From Kineococcus mangrovi (GTDB lineage Bacteria > Actinomycetota > Actinomycetes > Actinomycetales > Kineococcaceae): a stretch of 64,000 nucleotides of DNA. Numbering within the stretch: the stretch's first letter is position 1; every line of letters begins with the position of its first letter. Below the pieces are notes generated by a model. It searched no databases and was not told the DNA's origin. It was given only the letters and a program-made list of their open reading frames with translations. Both the position numbers and the translations under genes were made by a program. This document shows positions 16,506 through 25,287 of the stretch, piece by piece. The stretch covers positions 124,001 to 188,000 of the forward strand of contig NZ_JBGGTQ010000001.1 in assembly GCF_041320705.1 (NCBI RefSeq), in the 5' to 3' direction.

Positions 16506-18293
16506 ATGCCCGGCGACACCCACGCCCCGACGAGCTTCCAGGCCAGCTTCGACGACCTCGGGCAGCCGCTGGCGGACGTCACGTTCGTCGTGCTGGACCT
16601 GGAGACGACGGGTGGGCCGCCCTCGGGCGGGGAGATCACCGAGATCGGCGCGGTGAAGGTCCGCGGCGGTCGGGTGCTGGGCGAGTTCCAGACGCTCGTG
16701 CGGCCCGCCTCCCCGATCCCGGCCTTCGTCCAGGTCCTCACCGGCATCACGAACCGCATGGTCGCGGGCTCCCCGACGACACCGGAGGCGCTGCCGAGCT
16801 TCCTGGAGTTCGCCGGCTTCGACCGAGGGGCCGTGCTCGTCGCGCACAACGCCCCCTACGACGTCGGCTTCCTCAAGGCCGCGTGCGCGCTGACGGACCG
16901 GCCGTGGCCGGCGCCGCGGGTGGTGGACACCGTCGTCCTGGCCCGCCAGCTCGTCGACCGGGACGAGGCGCCGAACCGCAAGCTGGGGACGCTGGCCCGC
17001 CTCTTCGGCACGACGACGACGCCGGACCACCGGGCGCTGCACGACGCGCGGGCGACGGTGGACGTCCTGCACGCGCTGCTGTCCCGGGTGGGCAACCGGG
17101 GGGTGCACTCCCTGGAGGACCTGGCGGCCTTCACCGCCACCGCGGTCAACCCGGCTCGACGGGCCAAGAAGCACCTGGCCGTGGGGCTGCCCTCGGCGCC
17201 GGGGGTCTACCAGTTCCGCGACGGTGCGGGCCGGGTGCTGTACGTGGGGACGTCGGTGGACGTGCACCGGCGGGTCCGGTCCTACTTCACGGCCTCGGAG
17301 ACCCGGCCGCGGATGACCGAGATGGTGCGGGCCGCGACGACGGTGGTGCCGGTGGTCTGCGAGACGCCCCTGGAGGCGCGGGTGCGCGAGCTGCGCCTCA
17401 TCGCCGAGCACTCCCCGCCGTACAACCGGCGCTCCAAGACCCCGGAGAAGGTCACCTGGGTCAAGCTGACCGCCGAGGCGTGGCCGCGGCTCTCCCTCGT
17501 CAAGCAGGTGCGCGACGACGCCGCCGACGGGGCGGAGTACCTCGGGCCCTTCCGGTCGGCCCGGACCGCCGAGCTCGCCGTCGCCGCGCTGCACGACGTC
17601 CACCCGCTGCGCCAGTGCACCCGGCGCATCCCCCGCGCGCCGAGGGCCGACGGGCCGGGGGCGTGCGTCCTGGCCGAGATCGGCCGGTGCGGGGCGCCCT
17701 GCCTGGGCACCGAGCGCGGCGGGCAGGACGCGCAGTCTTACGCCGAGGTCGTCGAGCAGGTGCGGCGGGCGCTGCGCGAGGACGCGGGCGCGACCCTGGA
17801 CCAGGCCCGCCGGCGGCTGCAGGCGCTGGCCGCGCAGCAGCGCTACGAGGAGGCCGCCGGTGCCAGGGACCGCCTCGAGGCCTTCCTGCAGGCCGCCGAC
17901 CGCGCGCAGCGCCGCGCTCCGGTGGCGGCGAACCCGGAGATCGTCGCCGCCCGGCGCAGCGCGCCGACACCCGGCTGGCCCACGGGCGGCTGGGAGGTCG
18001 TGCTCATCCGCCACGGCCGGTTCGCGGGCACCTGCCTGACCCCGCGCGGGGCCGACCCGGTGCCGCACATCGAGGCGCTGCGCGCCACGGGTGAGGTCGT
18101 CGCCCCGCCGGGCCCGGGGCGGGCGGGGCTGCTCGTGGAGGAGACCGACGCCCTCGTCAGCTGGCTCGAGCAGCCGGGGGTGCGGCTCGTCGCGCTGCAG
18201 GACCCGGACGCCTCGCCGTGGACGTGCCCGGTGCGCGGCGCGGGCTGGGCGCGCAGCCGGCTGGCGGCGACGGCGGTAACCTCACCCGCGTGA
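16506..18293 (+). CDS. DEDDh 3'-5' exonuclease fused to UvrC-like GIY-YIG nuclease
   Basis: A 595-residue two-nuclease protein. Residues about 20-190 are a DnaQ-like exonuclease with DLETTG (first acidic pair), ALPSFLEFA..LVAHNAPYDVGF and the DEDDh ending HRALHDARATVDV. Residues about 220-310 form a GIY-YIG domain (VYQFRDGAGRVLYVGTS, with Arg in the VHRRVRSYF helix and Asn in PPYNRR). After it come a UvrC-like Cys-containing block (EIGRCGAPCLG) and a short UVR-like helix pair, but the RNase H-like 5' endonuclease half and helix-hairpin-helix of true UvrC are absent. Such fusions occur across actinobacteria (Rv2191 type) and are thought to act in DNA repair. An SOS box lies upstream. Confidence 0.9.
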   Translation: MPGDTHAPTSFQASFDDLGQPLADVTFVVLDLETTGGPPSGGEITEIGAVKVRGGRVLGEFQTLVRPASPIPAFVQVLTGITNRMVAGSPTTPEALPSFLEFAGFDRGAVLVAHNAPYDVGFLKAACALTDRPWPAPRVVDTVVLARQLVDRDEAPNRKLGTLARLFGTTTTPDHRALHDARATVDVLHALLSRVGNRGVHSLEDLAAFTATAVNPARRAKKHLAVGLPSAPGVYQFRDGAGRVLYVGTSVDVHRRVRSYFTASETRPRMTEMVRAATTVVPVVCETPLEARVRELRLIAEHSPPYNRRSKTPEKVTWVKLTAEAWPRLSLVKQVRDDAADGAEYLGPFRSARTAELAVAALHDVHPLRQCTRRIPRAPRADGPGACVLAEIGRCGAPCLGTERGGQDAQSYAEVVEQVRRALREDAGATLDQARRRLQALAAQQRYEEAAGARDRLEAFLQAADRAQRRAPVAANPEIVAARRSAPTPGWPTGGWEVVLIRHGRFAGTCLTPRGADPVPHIEALRATGEVVAPPGPGRAGLLVEETDALVSWLEQPGVRLVALQDPDASPWTCPVRGAGWARSRLAATAVTSPA

Positions 18294-18568
18294 TCACCGC
18301 CATCGTCAACGTGGCCTGCGACGGCCGGCGCATCCCCGAGGTCGCCCAGGCCCTCGCCGAGCTCGACGGCGTCAGCGAGGTGTACTCCGTGACCGGTGAC
18401 GTCGACCTCGTCGTCATGGTGCGGGTGCGCGAGCACGAGCACCTGGCCGACGTCATCGCCGGCGGCGTCAGCCGCGTCGAGGGCGTCGTGTCGACCACGA
18501 CGAACATCGCCTTCCGCGCCTACTCCCGGCACGACCTGGAATCGGCGTTCGCGCTCGGCGTGGACTGA
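18290..18568 (+). CDS. Stand-alone Lrp/AsnC ligand-binding (RAM) domain protein
   Basis: A 92-residue protein matching only the effector domain of Lrp/AsnC regulators (ITAIVNVACDGRRIPEVAQ, EVYSVTGDVDLVVMVRV, STTTNIAFRAYS). It lacks the helix-turn-helix, so it cannot bind DNA alone; family members assemble into rings that bind amino acids. It begins by GTGA overlap with the exonuclease gene and faces trpD, the same neighbour as in other actinobacteria. A role in amino-acid sensing is possible but not shown. Confidence 0.85.
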   Translation: MITAIVNVACDGRRIPEVAQALAELDGVSEVYSVTGDVDLVVMVRVREHEHLADVIAGGVSRVEGVVSTTTNIAFRAYSRHDLESAFALGVD

Positions 18569-18652
18569 GCCCTCCCCGCGGTCTGCCGGCGGGTCCGCGT
18601 CCTCGGGCCGTGCACGCGCTGTGGACCGGTGCCCCGACCGCGGCACGGGGCC

Positions 18653-19708
18653 TCACGCGGACGCGCGCACCCACCGGTCGAGCACGTCGGCGGCCGCACC
18701 GGAGTCCAACGAGGCGGACGCCTGCCGCACGCCCTCGGCCAGGTGGGCGGTGAGGCCCTCGGCCAGCCCGCTGCCGTCGGCCCGCACCCCGGCGGCGACG
18801 AGGGCGGCCGCGGCGTTGAGGACGACGGCGTCGCGGACCGGACCGCGGGTCCCGGCGAGCAGGTCCCGGGCGACCCCGGCGTTGTGCGCGGCGTCGGCCC
18901 CCCGCAGGTCCGCCAGCGTCGTGGGCGCCAGCCCGAGCTGGGCGACGGGGTCCAGGCCCACCTCCGTGACGTGCCCGTCGTCGACGACCCAGACGCGGGC
19001 GGGGCCCGTGCTCGTCAGCTCGTCGAGGCCGTCCTCGCCGCGGAAGACGAGGGCCTGGGTGCGGCGGGCGGCCAGGACGTCCGCCACGAGCGGGGCGATC
19101 CGCCGGTCCGCGACGCCCACGGCCGTGGCTCCGGCGCGGGCCGGGTTCGTCAGGGGCCCCAGGACGTTGAAGGCCGTGGGGACGCCGAGGCCGGCGCGGG
19201 CGCCGGCGGCGTACCGCATGGCCGGGTGGAAGACCTGGGCGAAGCAGAACGTGATGCCGACCTCGACGGCCAGCTCCCCCACCCGCCGCGGCGGCAGGTC
19301 CAGCCGCACGCCGAGCGCCTCCAGGACGTCGGCGGACCCGGAGGCCGACGTCGCGGCGCGGTTGCCGTGCTTGACCACCCGGTGCCCGGCCCCGGCCAGG
19401 ACGAGGGAACCCATCGTCGAGATGTTCACCGTGTGCGCGCGGTCACCACCGGTCCCGACGAGGTCGACGACCGGTCCGGGCACGGACAGCGGCACGGCGT
19501 GCGACAGCATCGCGTCGGCCAGGCCCGTGAGCTCCTGGCTCGTCTCCCCCTTGGCCCGCAGCGCCACGAGGAAGCCCGCGAGCTGGACGTCGCCGGCGTC
19601 ACCGCGCATCACCTGGTCCATGGCCCAGCCGGCCTGCTCCGCCGTCAGGTCGCAACCGGCGAGCAGCTCGGTCAGCAGCCCGGCCCACGTGGGTGCGGCG
19701 GTGGTCAT
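18653..19708 (-). CDS. trpD: Anthranilate phosphoribosyltransferase
   Basis: A 351-residue enzyme of tryptophan synthesis that joins anthranilate to phosphoribosyl pyrophosphate. Marks are [18 protein letters not shown] (PRPP loop), [23 protein letters not shown] (anthranilate and PRPP contacts), and [11 protein letters not shown]. Length is normal. ATG 19708 is preceded by GAGGACGCC. It stands apart from other trp genes, as in mycobacteria where it also lies between the exonuclease gene and ctaE. Confidence 0.96.
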   Translation of the reverse strand: MTTAAPTWAGLLTELLAGCDLTAEQAGWAMDQVMRGDAGDVQLAGFLVALRAKGETSQELTGLADAMLSHAVPLSVPGPVVDLVGTGGDRAHTVNISTMGSLVLAGAGHRVVKHGNRAATSASGSADVLEALGVRLDLPPRRVGELAVEVGITFCFAQVFHPAMRYAAGARAGLGVPTAFNVLGPLTNPARAGATAVGVADRRIAPLVADVLAARRTQALVFRGEDGLDELTSTGPARVWVVDDGHVTEVGLDPVAQLGLAPTTLADLRGADAAHNAGVARDLLAGTRGPVRDAVVLNAAAALVAAGVRADGSGLAEGLTAHLAEGVRQASASLDSGAAADVLDRWVRASA

Positions 19709-19905
19709 GGCGTCCTCGGCTCCCGCGGGTCGTGTGCGCGCCCCGGCGTGCCCGGAGCGCTCCGCACCCTACTGAGGGGGCCGTGCCCCGGGTCGGCGGC
19801 CCCGCCGCGCGGGCTCCCGGCAGATCGAGACCGTTCTGTGATCCGGGACTGAGGCTCCCCTGACCGCCGGGGTCCTCGCCCGCACGGACGAGCGGTCGCG
19901 GGCAC

Positions 19906-19925
19906 CCTGCGCACGACCTGCGCAC
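19906..19925. promoter_or_regulatory. Direct repeat, operator candidate upstream of ctaE-qcrCAB
   Basis: Two copies of CCTGCGCAC start exactly 11 bases apart, one helical turn, so both face the same side of the DNA. This is the usual spacing for a dimeric regulator binding head to tail. No regulator is identified. Confidence 0.35.
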
Positions 19926-19967
19926 ACCGCGTGCCGAACCTCCCCCACCCGGCGGAGCGGTGGTCTA

Positions 19968-19980
19968 CGACACGTTGTCG
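19968..19980. promoter_or_regulatory. Short inverted repeat upstream of ctaE
   Basis: CGACA-CGT-TGTCG lies 35 bases before the ctaE start. It could be an operator or overlap the promoter; no known consensus was matched. Confidence 0.3.
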
Positions 19981-20014
19981 GTCCCCGGGCAGCGAACCGC
20001 GCCGGGGGTGGGGC

Positions 20015-20674
20015 ATGATTGGCGCCGTGGCGAGTGCACAGGCTGTCCAGAGCAGTACCCCGAGTCCTGCACACGGGTCGGTGAACCGACCCAACATGGT
20101 GTCGGTCGGCGTGATCGTGTGGCTGTCCAGCGAGCTCATGTTCTTCGCCGGGCTCTTCGCCATGTACTTCACGATCCGCTCCGTGGCGCCGGCGCTGTGG
20201 GAGTCCGGGCCGGAGCTGCTCAACGTCCCGTTCTCGAGCGTCAACACGACGATCCTCGTGATCTCGTCGTTCTGGTGCCAGTTCGGCGTCTTCGCCGCGG
20301 AACGCTTCCAGCCCCGCCGCACCGGTGGCCTCCTGCAGTTCTCCAAGTGGGGCATGCAGGAGTGGTTCATCCTCACCTACGTCTTCGGCGGGCTCTTCGT
20401 CGCCGGCCAGGTCTTCGAGTACGCCGAGCTGGCGCACGAGGGCCTGACGATCGCCACGAACGCCTACGGCTCGGTCTTCATCCTCGCCACCGGCTTCCAC
20501 GGCATCCACGTCTTCGGCGGGCTCGTCGCCTTCCTCATGGTGATCGGCCGCTCCTACGCCTCCAAGCGCTTCGGCCACCAGGAGGCGACGAGCGCGATCG
20601 TCGTCTCGTACTACTGGCACTTCGTCGACGTCGTCTGGATCGGCCTCTTCACGGTCATCTACGTCCTCAAGTGA
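20015..20674 (+). CDS. ctaE: Cytochrome c oxidase subunit III
   Basis: About 219 residues with five hydrophobic helices. The conserved block [20 protein letters not shown] and the [13 protein letters not shown] and [12 protein letters not shown] segments identify aa3 oxidase subunit III. It belongs to the terminal oxidase that reduces oxygen in the plasma membrane. It is first in the ctaE-qcrC-qcrA-qcrB operon, the standard actinobacterial arrangement that builds a bcc-aa3 supercomplex. Start is uncertain: ATG 20015 follows a G-rich tract, while GTG 20027 would give VASAQAVQ and a 215-residue protein. Confidence 0.95.
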   Translation: MIGAVASAQAVQSSTPSPAHGSVNRPNMVSVGVIVWLSSELMFFAGLFAMYFTIRSVAPALWESGPELLNVPFSSVNTTILVISSFWCQFGVFAAERFQPRRTGGLLQFSKWGMQEWFILTYVFGGLFVAGQVFEYAELAHEGLTIATNAYGSVFILATGFHGIHVFGGLVAFLMVIGRSYASKRFGHQEATSAIVVSYYWHFVDVVWIGLFTVIYVLK

Positions 20675-20744
20675 CGAGCAGGACCCCGACGACGTTCCCC
20701 CCGCGCAGTTCCGATCGCCCCCGTAGGAAGCGAGCACCAGCACC

Positions 20745-21584
20745 GTGACCAGGACCCTCACCGCACTCAGCGCCCGGCGGCGCCACCCCATGGCCGTCGT
20801 CGTGCTGATCGCGTTGGCGCTGCTCCTCGTCGGGGGTCTGTACGCGGCCCTGTCGCCCCGCCAGGCCCAGGCGACGACCGCGACGGCCTCGGCCGACGAC
20901 ATCGAGGAGGGCAAGCGGCTCTTCCTCGCCAACTGCTCCACCTGCCACGGCATCGACGCCCAGGGCGGCGGGGTGAACGACGGCCGCAACCCCGGCCCGT
21001 CCCTCATCGGCGTGGGGGCGGCCTCGGTCGACTTCCAGGTCGGCACCGGCCGGATGCCGCTGGCCCAGTCGGGCCCGCAGGCCCCCGAGGTCGACAAGAT
21101 CCGCTTCTCCCAGGAGCAGATCGACCAGATGGCGGCCTACATCGCCTCGCTCGCCCCGGGCCCGGCCATCCCGACCGAGGAGCAGCTCGGCACGAGCGGC
21201 GTCTCCGACGAGGAGGTCGCCCGCGGCGCGGCGATCTTCCGCACCAACTGCGCGATGTGCCACAACTCGCAGGGCAAGGGCGGAGCGCTCACCGGCGGCA
21301 AGTACGCCCCGGACCTGACGGGCACCTCGGCCAAGCACATCTACGAGGCCATGCAGACCGGCCCCCAGTCGATGCCGGTCTTCAACGACAACAACATCAG
21401 CCCCGAGGACAAGACGGCGATCATCGCCTGGCTGACCGACCGCGGCGGGCAGGACACCCGTCCCGACCCGGGCGGGCTGACCCTGGGTTCGCTCGGACCG
21501 GTGTCCGAGGGGCTGGTGGCCTGGATCGCGGGCATCGGCGCCCTCATCGGCGTCTCGGTGTGGCTGGGGATGAAGTCCTCCTGA
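20745..21584 (+). CDS. qcrC: Diheme cytochrome c subunit of the bc complex
   Basis: 279 residues. An N-terminal membrane helix (about 16-36) leads to two c-type haem domains with CSTCH at 64-68 and CAMCH at 169-173, and a second helix near the C-terminus. The two haems carry electrons from the Rieske protein straight to CuA of the oxidase, which is why no soluble cytochrome c is needed. GTG start at 20745, with GGAAG 18 bases upstream. 70 bases after ctaE. Confidence 0.96.
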   Translation: MTRTLTALSARRRHPMAVVVLIALALLLVGGLYAALSPRQAQATTATASADDIEEGKRLFLANCSTCHGIDAQGGGVNDGRNPGPSLIGVGAASVDFQVGTGRMPLAQSGPQAPEVDKIRFSQEQIDQMAAYIASLAPGPAIPTEEQLGTSGVSDEEVARGAAIFRTNCAMCHNSQGKGGALTGGKYAPDLTGTSAKHIYEAMQTGPQSMPVFNDNNISPEDKTAIIAWLTDRGGQDTRPDPGGLTLGSLGPVSEGLVAWIAGIGALIGVSVWLGMKSS

Positions 21585-21648
21585 TGAGCACCCCGACGCT
21601 GACGAGCACCTCAGTGAGCAACGTGTTGGAACCGGACGGGCAGGGAGC

Positions 21649-22680
21649 ATGAGCGACATCGAACGCGCCGACGAGGCGCACGGGCAGCCGGGGAACACCC
21701 TGGCCAAGCCCGGGGGCGGCGTCCCCGACCGCTTCGAGAACCCCGGGCTGCCCCCGCACCGCCACCGCATGGGGGACACCGACCCGAAGGCGGCCAAGCG
21801 CGCCGAGCGGCAGGTCGCCTTCTTCCTGCTGCTGTCCATCCTGGGTTCGATCGGGATCGTCGTCGCGATCATCGGGATCAAGTACGACGGCAGCTTCGAG
21901 CGCGTGAGCTGGTCGACGAAGGCCATCGGCCTGTCGATGTTCCTCTCGCTCTTCGCCCTCGGCGTCGGCGCCGTGCACTGGGCCAAGACCCTCATGCCGG
22001 ACGACGAGCGCATCGACATGCGCCACCGCCAGCGCGGCACGACGGCCGAGCGCGAGGAGGCCGTGGCCATCCTCAAGGAGGGCGTCGGCGAGGCCGGCCT
22101 GGGCCGGCGGCCGCTGATCCGCAACACCCTCGTCGGTGCGCTGGTGCTCTTCCCGATCCCCGCGGTCTTCTTCCTGCGCGACACCGGCCCCCTGCCCGGG
22201 GACGACCTGTCGACCACCATGTGGGCGGAAGGCACCCACCTGGTCAAGGACCCCGAGGGCGGACGGATCCGCGCCGCGGACGTCACGCTGGGCTCGGTGG
22301 TCCACGTCCTGCCCGAAGGCATCGAGGACCTCGAACACCCCCTGGACGAGAAGGCCAAGTCCGCCGTGCTGATCATGCGGCTGGAGCAGGACCTCCTGAG
22401 CGCGAAGCAGAACGAGTGGGGTGTCGACGGGACCGTCGCCTACTCCAAGATCTGCACCCACATGGGCTGCCCCGTGGCCCTGTACGAGCAGCAGACCCAC
22501 CACCTGCTGTGCCCCTGCCACCAGTCGACGTTCGACCTGACGCAGGACTGCAAGGTGATCTTCGGCCCCGCCAAGCGGCCCCTCCCCCAGCTCCCGATCG
22601 CTGTGGACGACGAGGGTTACCTGGTGGCGACGAGCGGCTTCCACGAAGCCGTGGGCCCGAGCTTCTGGGAGCGCGGATGA
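21649..22680 (+). CDS. qcrA: Rieske iron-sulfur subunit of the bc complex
   Basis: 343 residues. Three hydrophobic helices (about 61-84, 98-118 and 160-180) precede the Rieske domain, as in other actinobacteria, where ordinary Rieske proteins have one. The 2Fe-2S ligands are CTHMGC and CPCHQSTFD. It passes electrons from menaquinol to QcrC. A long charged cytoplasmic N-terminus is present. Its stop overlaps the qcrB start (ATGA). Confidence 0.96.
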   Translation: MSDIERADEAHGQPGNTLAKPGGGVPDRFENPGLPPHRHRMGDTDPKAAKRAERQVAFFLLLSILGSIGIVVAIIGIKYDGSFERVSWSTKAIGLSMFLSLFALGVGAVHWAKTLMPDDERIDMRHRQRGTTAEREEAVAILKEGVGEAGLGRRPLIRNTLVGALVLFPIPAVFFLRDTGPLPGDDLSTTMWAEGTHLVKDPEGGRIRAADVTLGSVVHVLPEGIEDLEHPLDEKAKSAVLIMRLEQDLLSAKQNEWGVDGTVAYSKICTHMGCPVALYEQQTHHLLCPCHQSTFDLTQDCKVIFGPAKRPLPQLPIAVDDEGYLVATSGFHEAVGPSFWERG

Positions 22681-24350
22681 GCACCATCGACAAGGCAGCG
22701 GGTGGCGTCGCCAACTTCGCCGACGACACCGTCGGCGCGAGCAAGGTCGTCAACGGGTTCGCCCGCAAGATCTTCCCCGACCACTGGTCGTTCATGCTGG
22801 GCGAGATCACGCTGTACAGCTTCGTGATCCTGCTCCTCACGGGCACGTTCCTCACGCTGTGGTACGAACCCAGCGCGGCCGAGACGACGTACACCGGGAA
22901 CTACATCCCGCTCTACGGCCAGCACGTCTCCGAGGCGTACCAGTCGGCGCTGCGGATCTCCTTCGACATCCGCGGTGGTCTGCTCATGCGGCAGATCCAC
23001 CACTGGGCCGCCCTGGTCTTCGTGGCCGCCACGGTCGTCCACATGGCCCGCGTCTTCTTCACCGGCGCGTTCCGCAAGCCCCGCGAGGTCAACTGGGTCA
23101 TCGGCTCGATCCTGGCCATCCTGGCCGTCTTCGAGGGCTTCACCGGGTACTCGCTGCCCGACGACCTCCTCTCCGGCACCGGGATCCGCATCGCGCAGGC
23201 GATCATCCTGGCCGTCCCGGTCGTGGGCAGCTACATCAGCTTCTTCCTCTTCGGCGGCGAGTTCCCCGGGGTGGACTTCATCCCGCGGTTCTTCACGATC
23301 CACATCCTGCTGCTGCCGGCGGTCATCCTGGCCCTCATCGCCGTGCACCTCATGCTGGTCGTCGTGCACAAGCACACCCAGTACCCCGGCCCCGGCCGGA
23401 CCGAGGACAACGTCGTGGGGTTCCCGCTGTTCCCCGTCTACATGGCCAAGGCCGGCGGGTTCTTCTTCATCGTCTTCGGCGTCATCGCGGCGCTCGGGGC
23501 ACTGGTGCAGATCAACGCCATCTGGGCCTACGGCGCGTACGACCCCTCGCCCGTCACCGCCGGCTCGCAGCCGGACTGGTACATGGGCTGGCTCGACGGT
23601 GCGGTCCGCCTCATGCCGGGGTGGTTCGAGTTCACGCTGTGGGGCTTCACGTTCTCGATGAACATCTTCATCCCCACCACCGTCGTCATCCTGCTGACGA
23701 TGGGCGTGATGGTGCTCTACCCGTGGATCGAGCAGGCCGCGACGGGTGACCGCCGCGAGCACCACCTGCTGGACCGCCCGCGCAACCAGCCGACCCGCAC
23801 GGGTCTCGGCGTCATGGCGCTGACGTTCTACATCCTGCTGTGGATCTCCGGCGGCAACGACATCATCGCCCACATGATGAGCCTGTCGATCAACGACATC
23901 ACGCGGTCGCTGCGCGTCCTCGTGTTCGCGCTGCCGGCGCTGGCGTTCGTCGTCACCAAGCGCATCTGCCTGGGGCTGCAGCGCAAGGACCGCGAGAAGG
24001 CGCTGCACGGCCGCGAGACCGGGCGCATCGTGCGGCTGCCGCACGGTGAGTTCATCGAGGTCCACGCCCCCCTGACGGACCTCGAGCGCTGGACCCTCGT
24101 CCAGCACGACTCGCTGCGCCCGATGGAGATCGAGGACCGTGTGGACGCCGGGAACCCGGACACGCTGTTCGGCAAGGTCCAGCGCCGGCTCTCGAAGTTC
24201 TACTTCGAGGACCGCGTCGAGCCGGTCACCCCGACCGAACTGGCCGCCGCCCACCACGACCACCACGGTGAGCTGGAGCAGGCGCACGCCGACGAGCTCG
24301 ACCGGGCCGACCACCCGGCCATCGGGACGTCGCAGACGACCCACAGCTGA
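22677..24350 (+). CDS. qcrB: Cytochrome b subunit of the bc complex
   Basis: 557 residues, about nine transmembrane helices. Haem-ligand histidine pairs are visible in IHHWAALVFVAATVVHMARVF and in TIHILLLPAVILALIAVHLM. The quinol-site motif PEWY reads PDWY (QPDWYMGWLDG), as is usual in actinobacteria. The C-terminal 120 residues are a charged cytoplasmic tail rich in His and acidic residues. ATGA overlap with qcrA implies coupled translation. A strong terminator follows 10 bases after the stop. Confidence 0.97.
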   Translation: MSTIDKAAGGVANFADDTVGASKVVNGFARKIFPDHWSFMLGEITLYSFVILLLTGTFLTLWYEPSAAETTYTGNYIPLYGQHVSEAYQSALRISFDIRGGLLMRQIHHWAALVFVAATVVHMARVFFTGAFRKPREVNWVIGSILAILAVFEGFTGYSLPDDLLSGTGIRIAQAIILAVPVVGSYISFFLFGGEFPGVDFIPRFFTIHILLLPAVILALIAVHLMLVVVHKHTQYPGPGRTEDNVVGFPLFPVYMAKAGGFFFIVFGVIAALGALVQINAIWAYGAYDPSPVTAGSQPDWYMGWLDGAVRLMPGWFEFTLWGFTFSMNIFIPTTVVILLTMGVMVLYPWIEQAATGDRREHHLLDRPRNQPTRTGLGVMALTFYILLWISGGNDIIAHMMSLSINDITRSLRVLVFALPALAFVVTKRICLGLQRKDREKALHGRETGRIVRLPHGEFIEVHAPLTDLERWTLVQHDSLRPMEIEDRVDAGNPDTLFGKVQRRLSKFYFEDRVEPVTPTELAAAHHDHHGELEQAHADELDRADHPAIGTSQTTHS

Positions 24351-24360
24351 TCCGCCACCA

Positions 24361-24393
24361 GAAGGGCCCCGAGCCACCGGCTCGGGGCCCTTC
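24361..24393 (+). terminator. Terminator of the ctaE-qcrCAB operon
   Basis: A perfect 15-bp stem (GAAGGGCCCCGAGCC and its complement) with the three-base loop ACC, starting ten bases after the qcrB stop. The 3' arm ends TTCTGCG, without a long T run. Confidence 0.85.
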
Positions 24394-24447
24394 TGCGTGA
24401 GCGGACCGGCCGATCCGCACCCGACCACCCCCGTCCCGACGAGCAGT

Positions 24448-24453
24448 TAGGCT
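24448..24453 (+). promoter_or_regulatory. -10 element (TAGGCT) for the SDR gene, leaderless type
   Basis: TAGGCT ends eight bases before GTG 24462, with no ribosome site between them. Confidence 0.5.
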
Positions 24454-24461
24454 CCTGCCCC

Positions 24462-25223
24462 GTGACCAACCCCCTCGCCCCCGGCAGCCTCTCCGGCCAG
24501 CGCGTCCTCATCACCGGATCCTCCCGCGGCATCGGCGCCCAGACCGCGACGTACCTCGCCGAGGCCGGCGCCTCGGTCGTCGTCAACTACCGGAACAAGG
24601 CCGCCCGCGCCGACAAGCTCGTCGCCACCCTCACGGCCGGTGGGGCCGAGGCGAGGGCCGTCGCCGCCGACCTGACGGAACCGTCGTCGGTGCAGGCGAT
24701 GTTCGACCGCGTGCGGACCGAGCTCGGTGGGCTGGACGTCCTCGTCCTCAACGCCTCCGGCGGCATGGAGCAGGGTGTCGCCGAGGACTACGCGATGCAG
24801 CTCAACCGCGACGCCCAGGTCAACGCGCTGGAGACGGCGCTCCCCCTGCTGGCACCCGGTTCGCGCGTCGTCTTCGTGACGAGCCACCAGGCGCACTTCA
24901 TCGAGACGGTCCAGACGATGCCGGAGTACGAGCCGGTCGCGCGCAGCAAGCGCGCCGGCGAGGACGCGCTGCGGGCCCTCATCCCCACGGTCGAGGCCGC
25001 GGGAGTCGAGTTCGTCGTCGTGTCCGGGGACATGATCGAGGGCACCATCACCGCCACCCTGCTCGAGCGGTCCAACCCCGGCGCCCTCGCCACCCGCAAG
25101 GAGGCGGCCGGCAAGCTCTACGACGTGGCGGGGTTCGCCGCCGAGGTCGCGCTGGCGGCGGTCGAGCCGGTCCCGGCCGACCACACCCGCTACGTCGGGG
25201 ACATCTCCTCCTTCGTGAGCTGA
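24462..25223 (+). CDS. Short-chain dehydrogenase/reductase with atypical active site
   Basis: 253 residues. The Rossmann dinucleotide motif is TGSSRGIG with the NYR segment typical of NADPH preference, and the NAS variant (LNASGG) replaces NAG. The catalytic Ser is plausible in VTSHQAH, but the usual YxxxK is missing: the tyrosine and lysine in PEYEPVARSKRAGE are separated by six residues. Members with this active site are known in actinobacteria under the general SDR label. The substrate is unknown. Monocistronic between two stem-loops. Confidence 0.85.
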   Translation: MTNPLAPGSLSGQRVLITGSSRGIGAQTATYLAEAGASVVVNYRNKAARADKLVATLTAGGAEARAVAADLTEPSSVQAMFDRVRTELGGLDVLVLNASGGMEQGVAEDYAMQLNRDAQVNALETALPLLAPGSRVVFVTSHQAHFIETVQTMPEYEPVARSKRAGEDALRALIPTVEAAGVEFVVVSGDMIEGTITATLLERSNPGALATRKEAAGKLYDVAGFAAEVALAAVEPVPADHTRYVGDISSFVS

Positions 25224-25232
25224 CCCCGGACA

Positions 25233-25261
25233 CCGGGGCACCGCGCGCCGGGGTGCCCCGG
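25233..25261. terminator. Bidirectional terminator between SDR and UPF0104 genes
   Basis: A perfect 10-bp inverted repeat (CCGGGGCACC and complement) with a nine-base loop separates two convergent genes. Confidence 0.7.
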
Positions 25262-25287
25262 CCCGTCGGACGGCCCTCGAACGGCTC

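Larger units (their letters stand above)
19709..20014. other. Divergent control region between trpD and ctaE-qcrCAB
   Basis: 306 bases without a gene. On the minus strand a TAGGGT hexamer (19771 to 19766) is a possible -10 for trpD. On the ctaE side there is an 11-bp-period direct repeat CCTGCGCAC (19906-19914 and 19917-19925) and a 13-base inverted repeat CGACACGTTGTCG (19968-19980). No tRNA or riboswitch fold was recognised. Confidence 0.45.
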
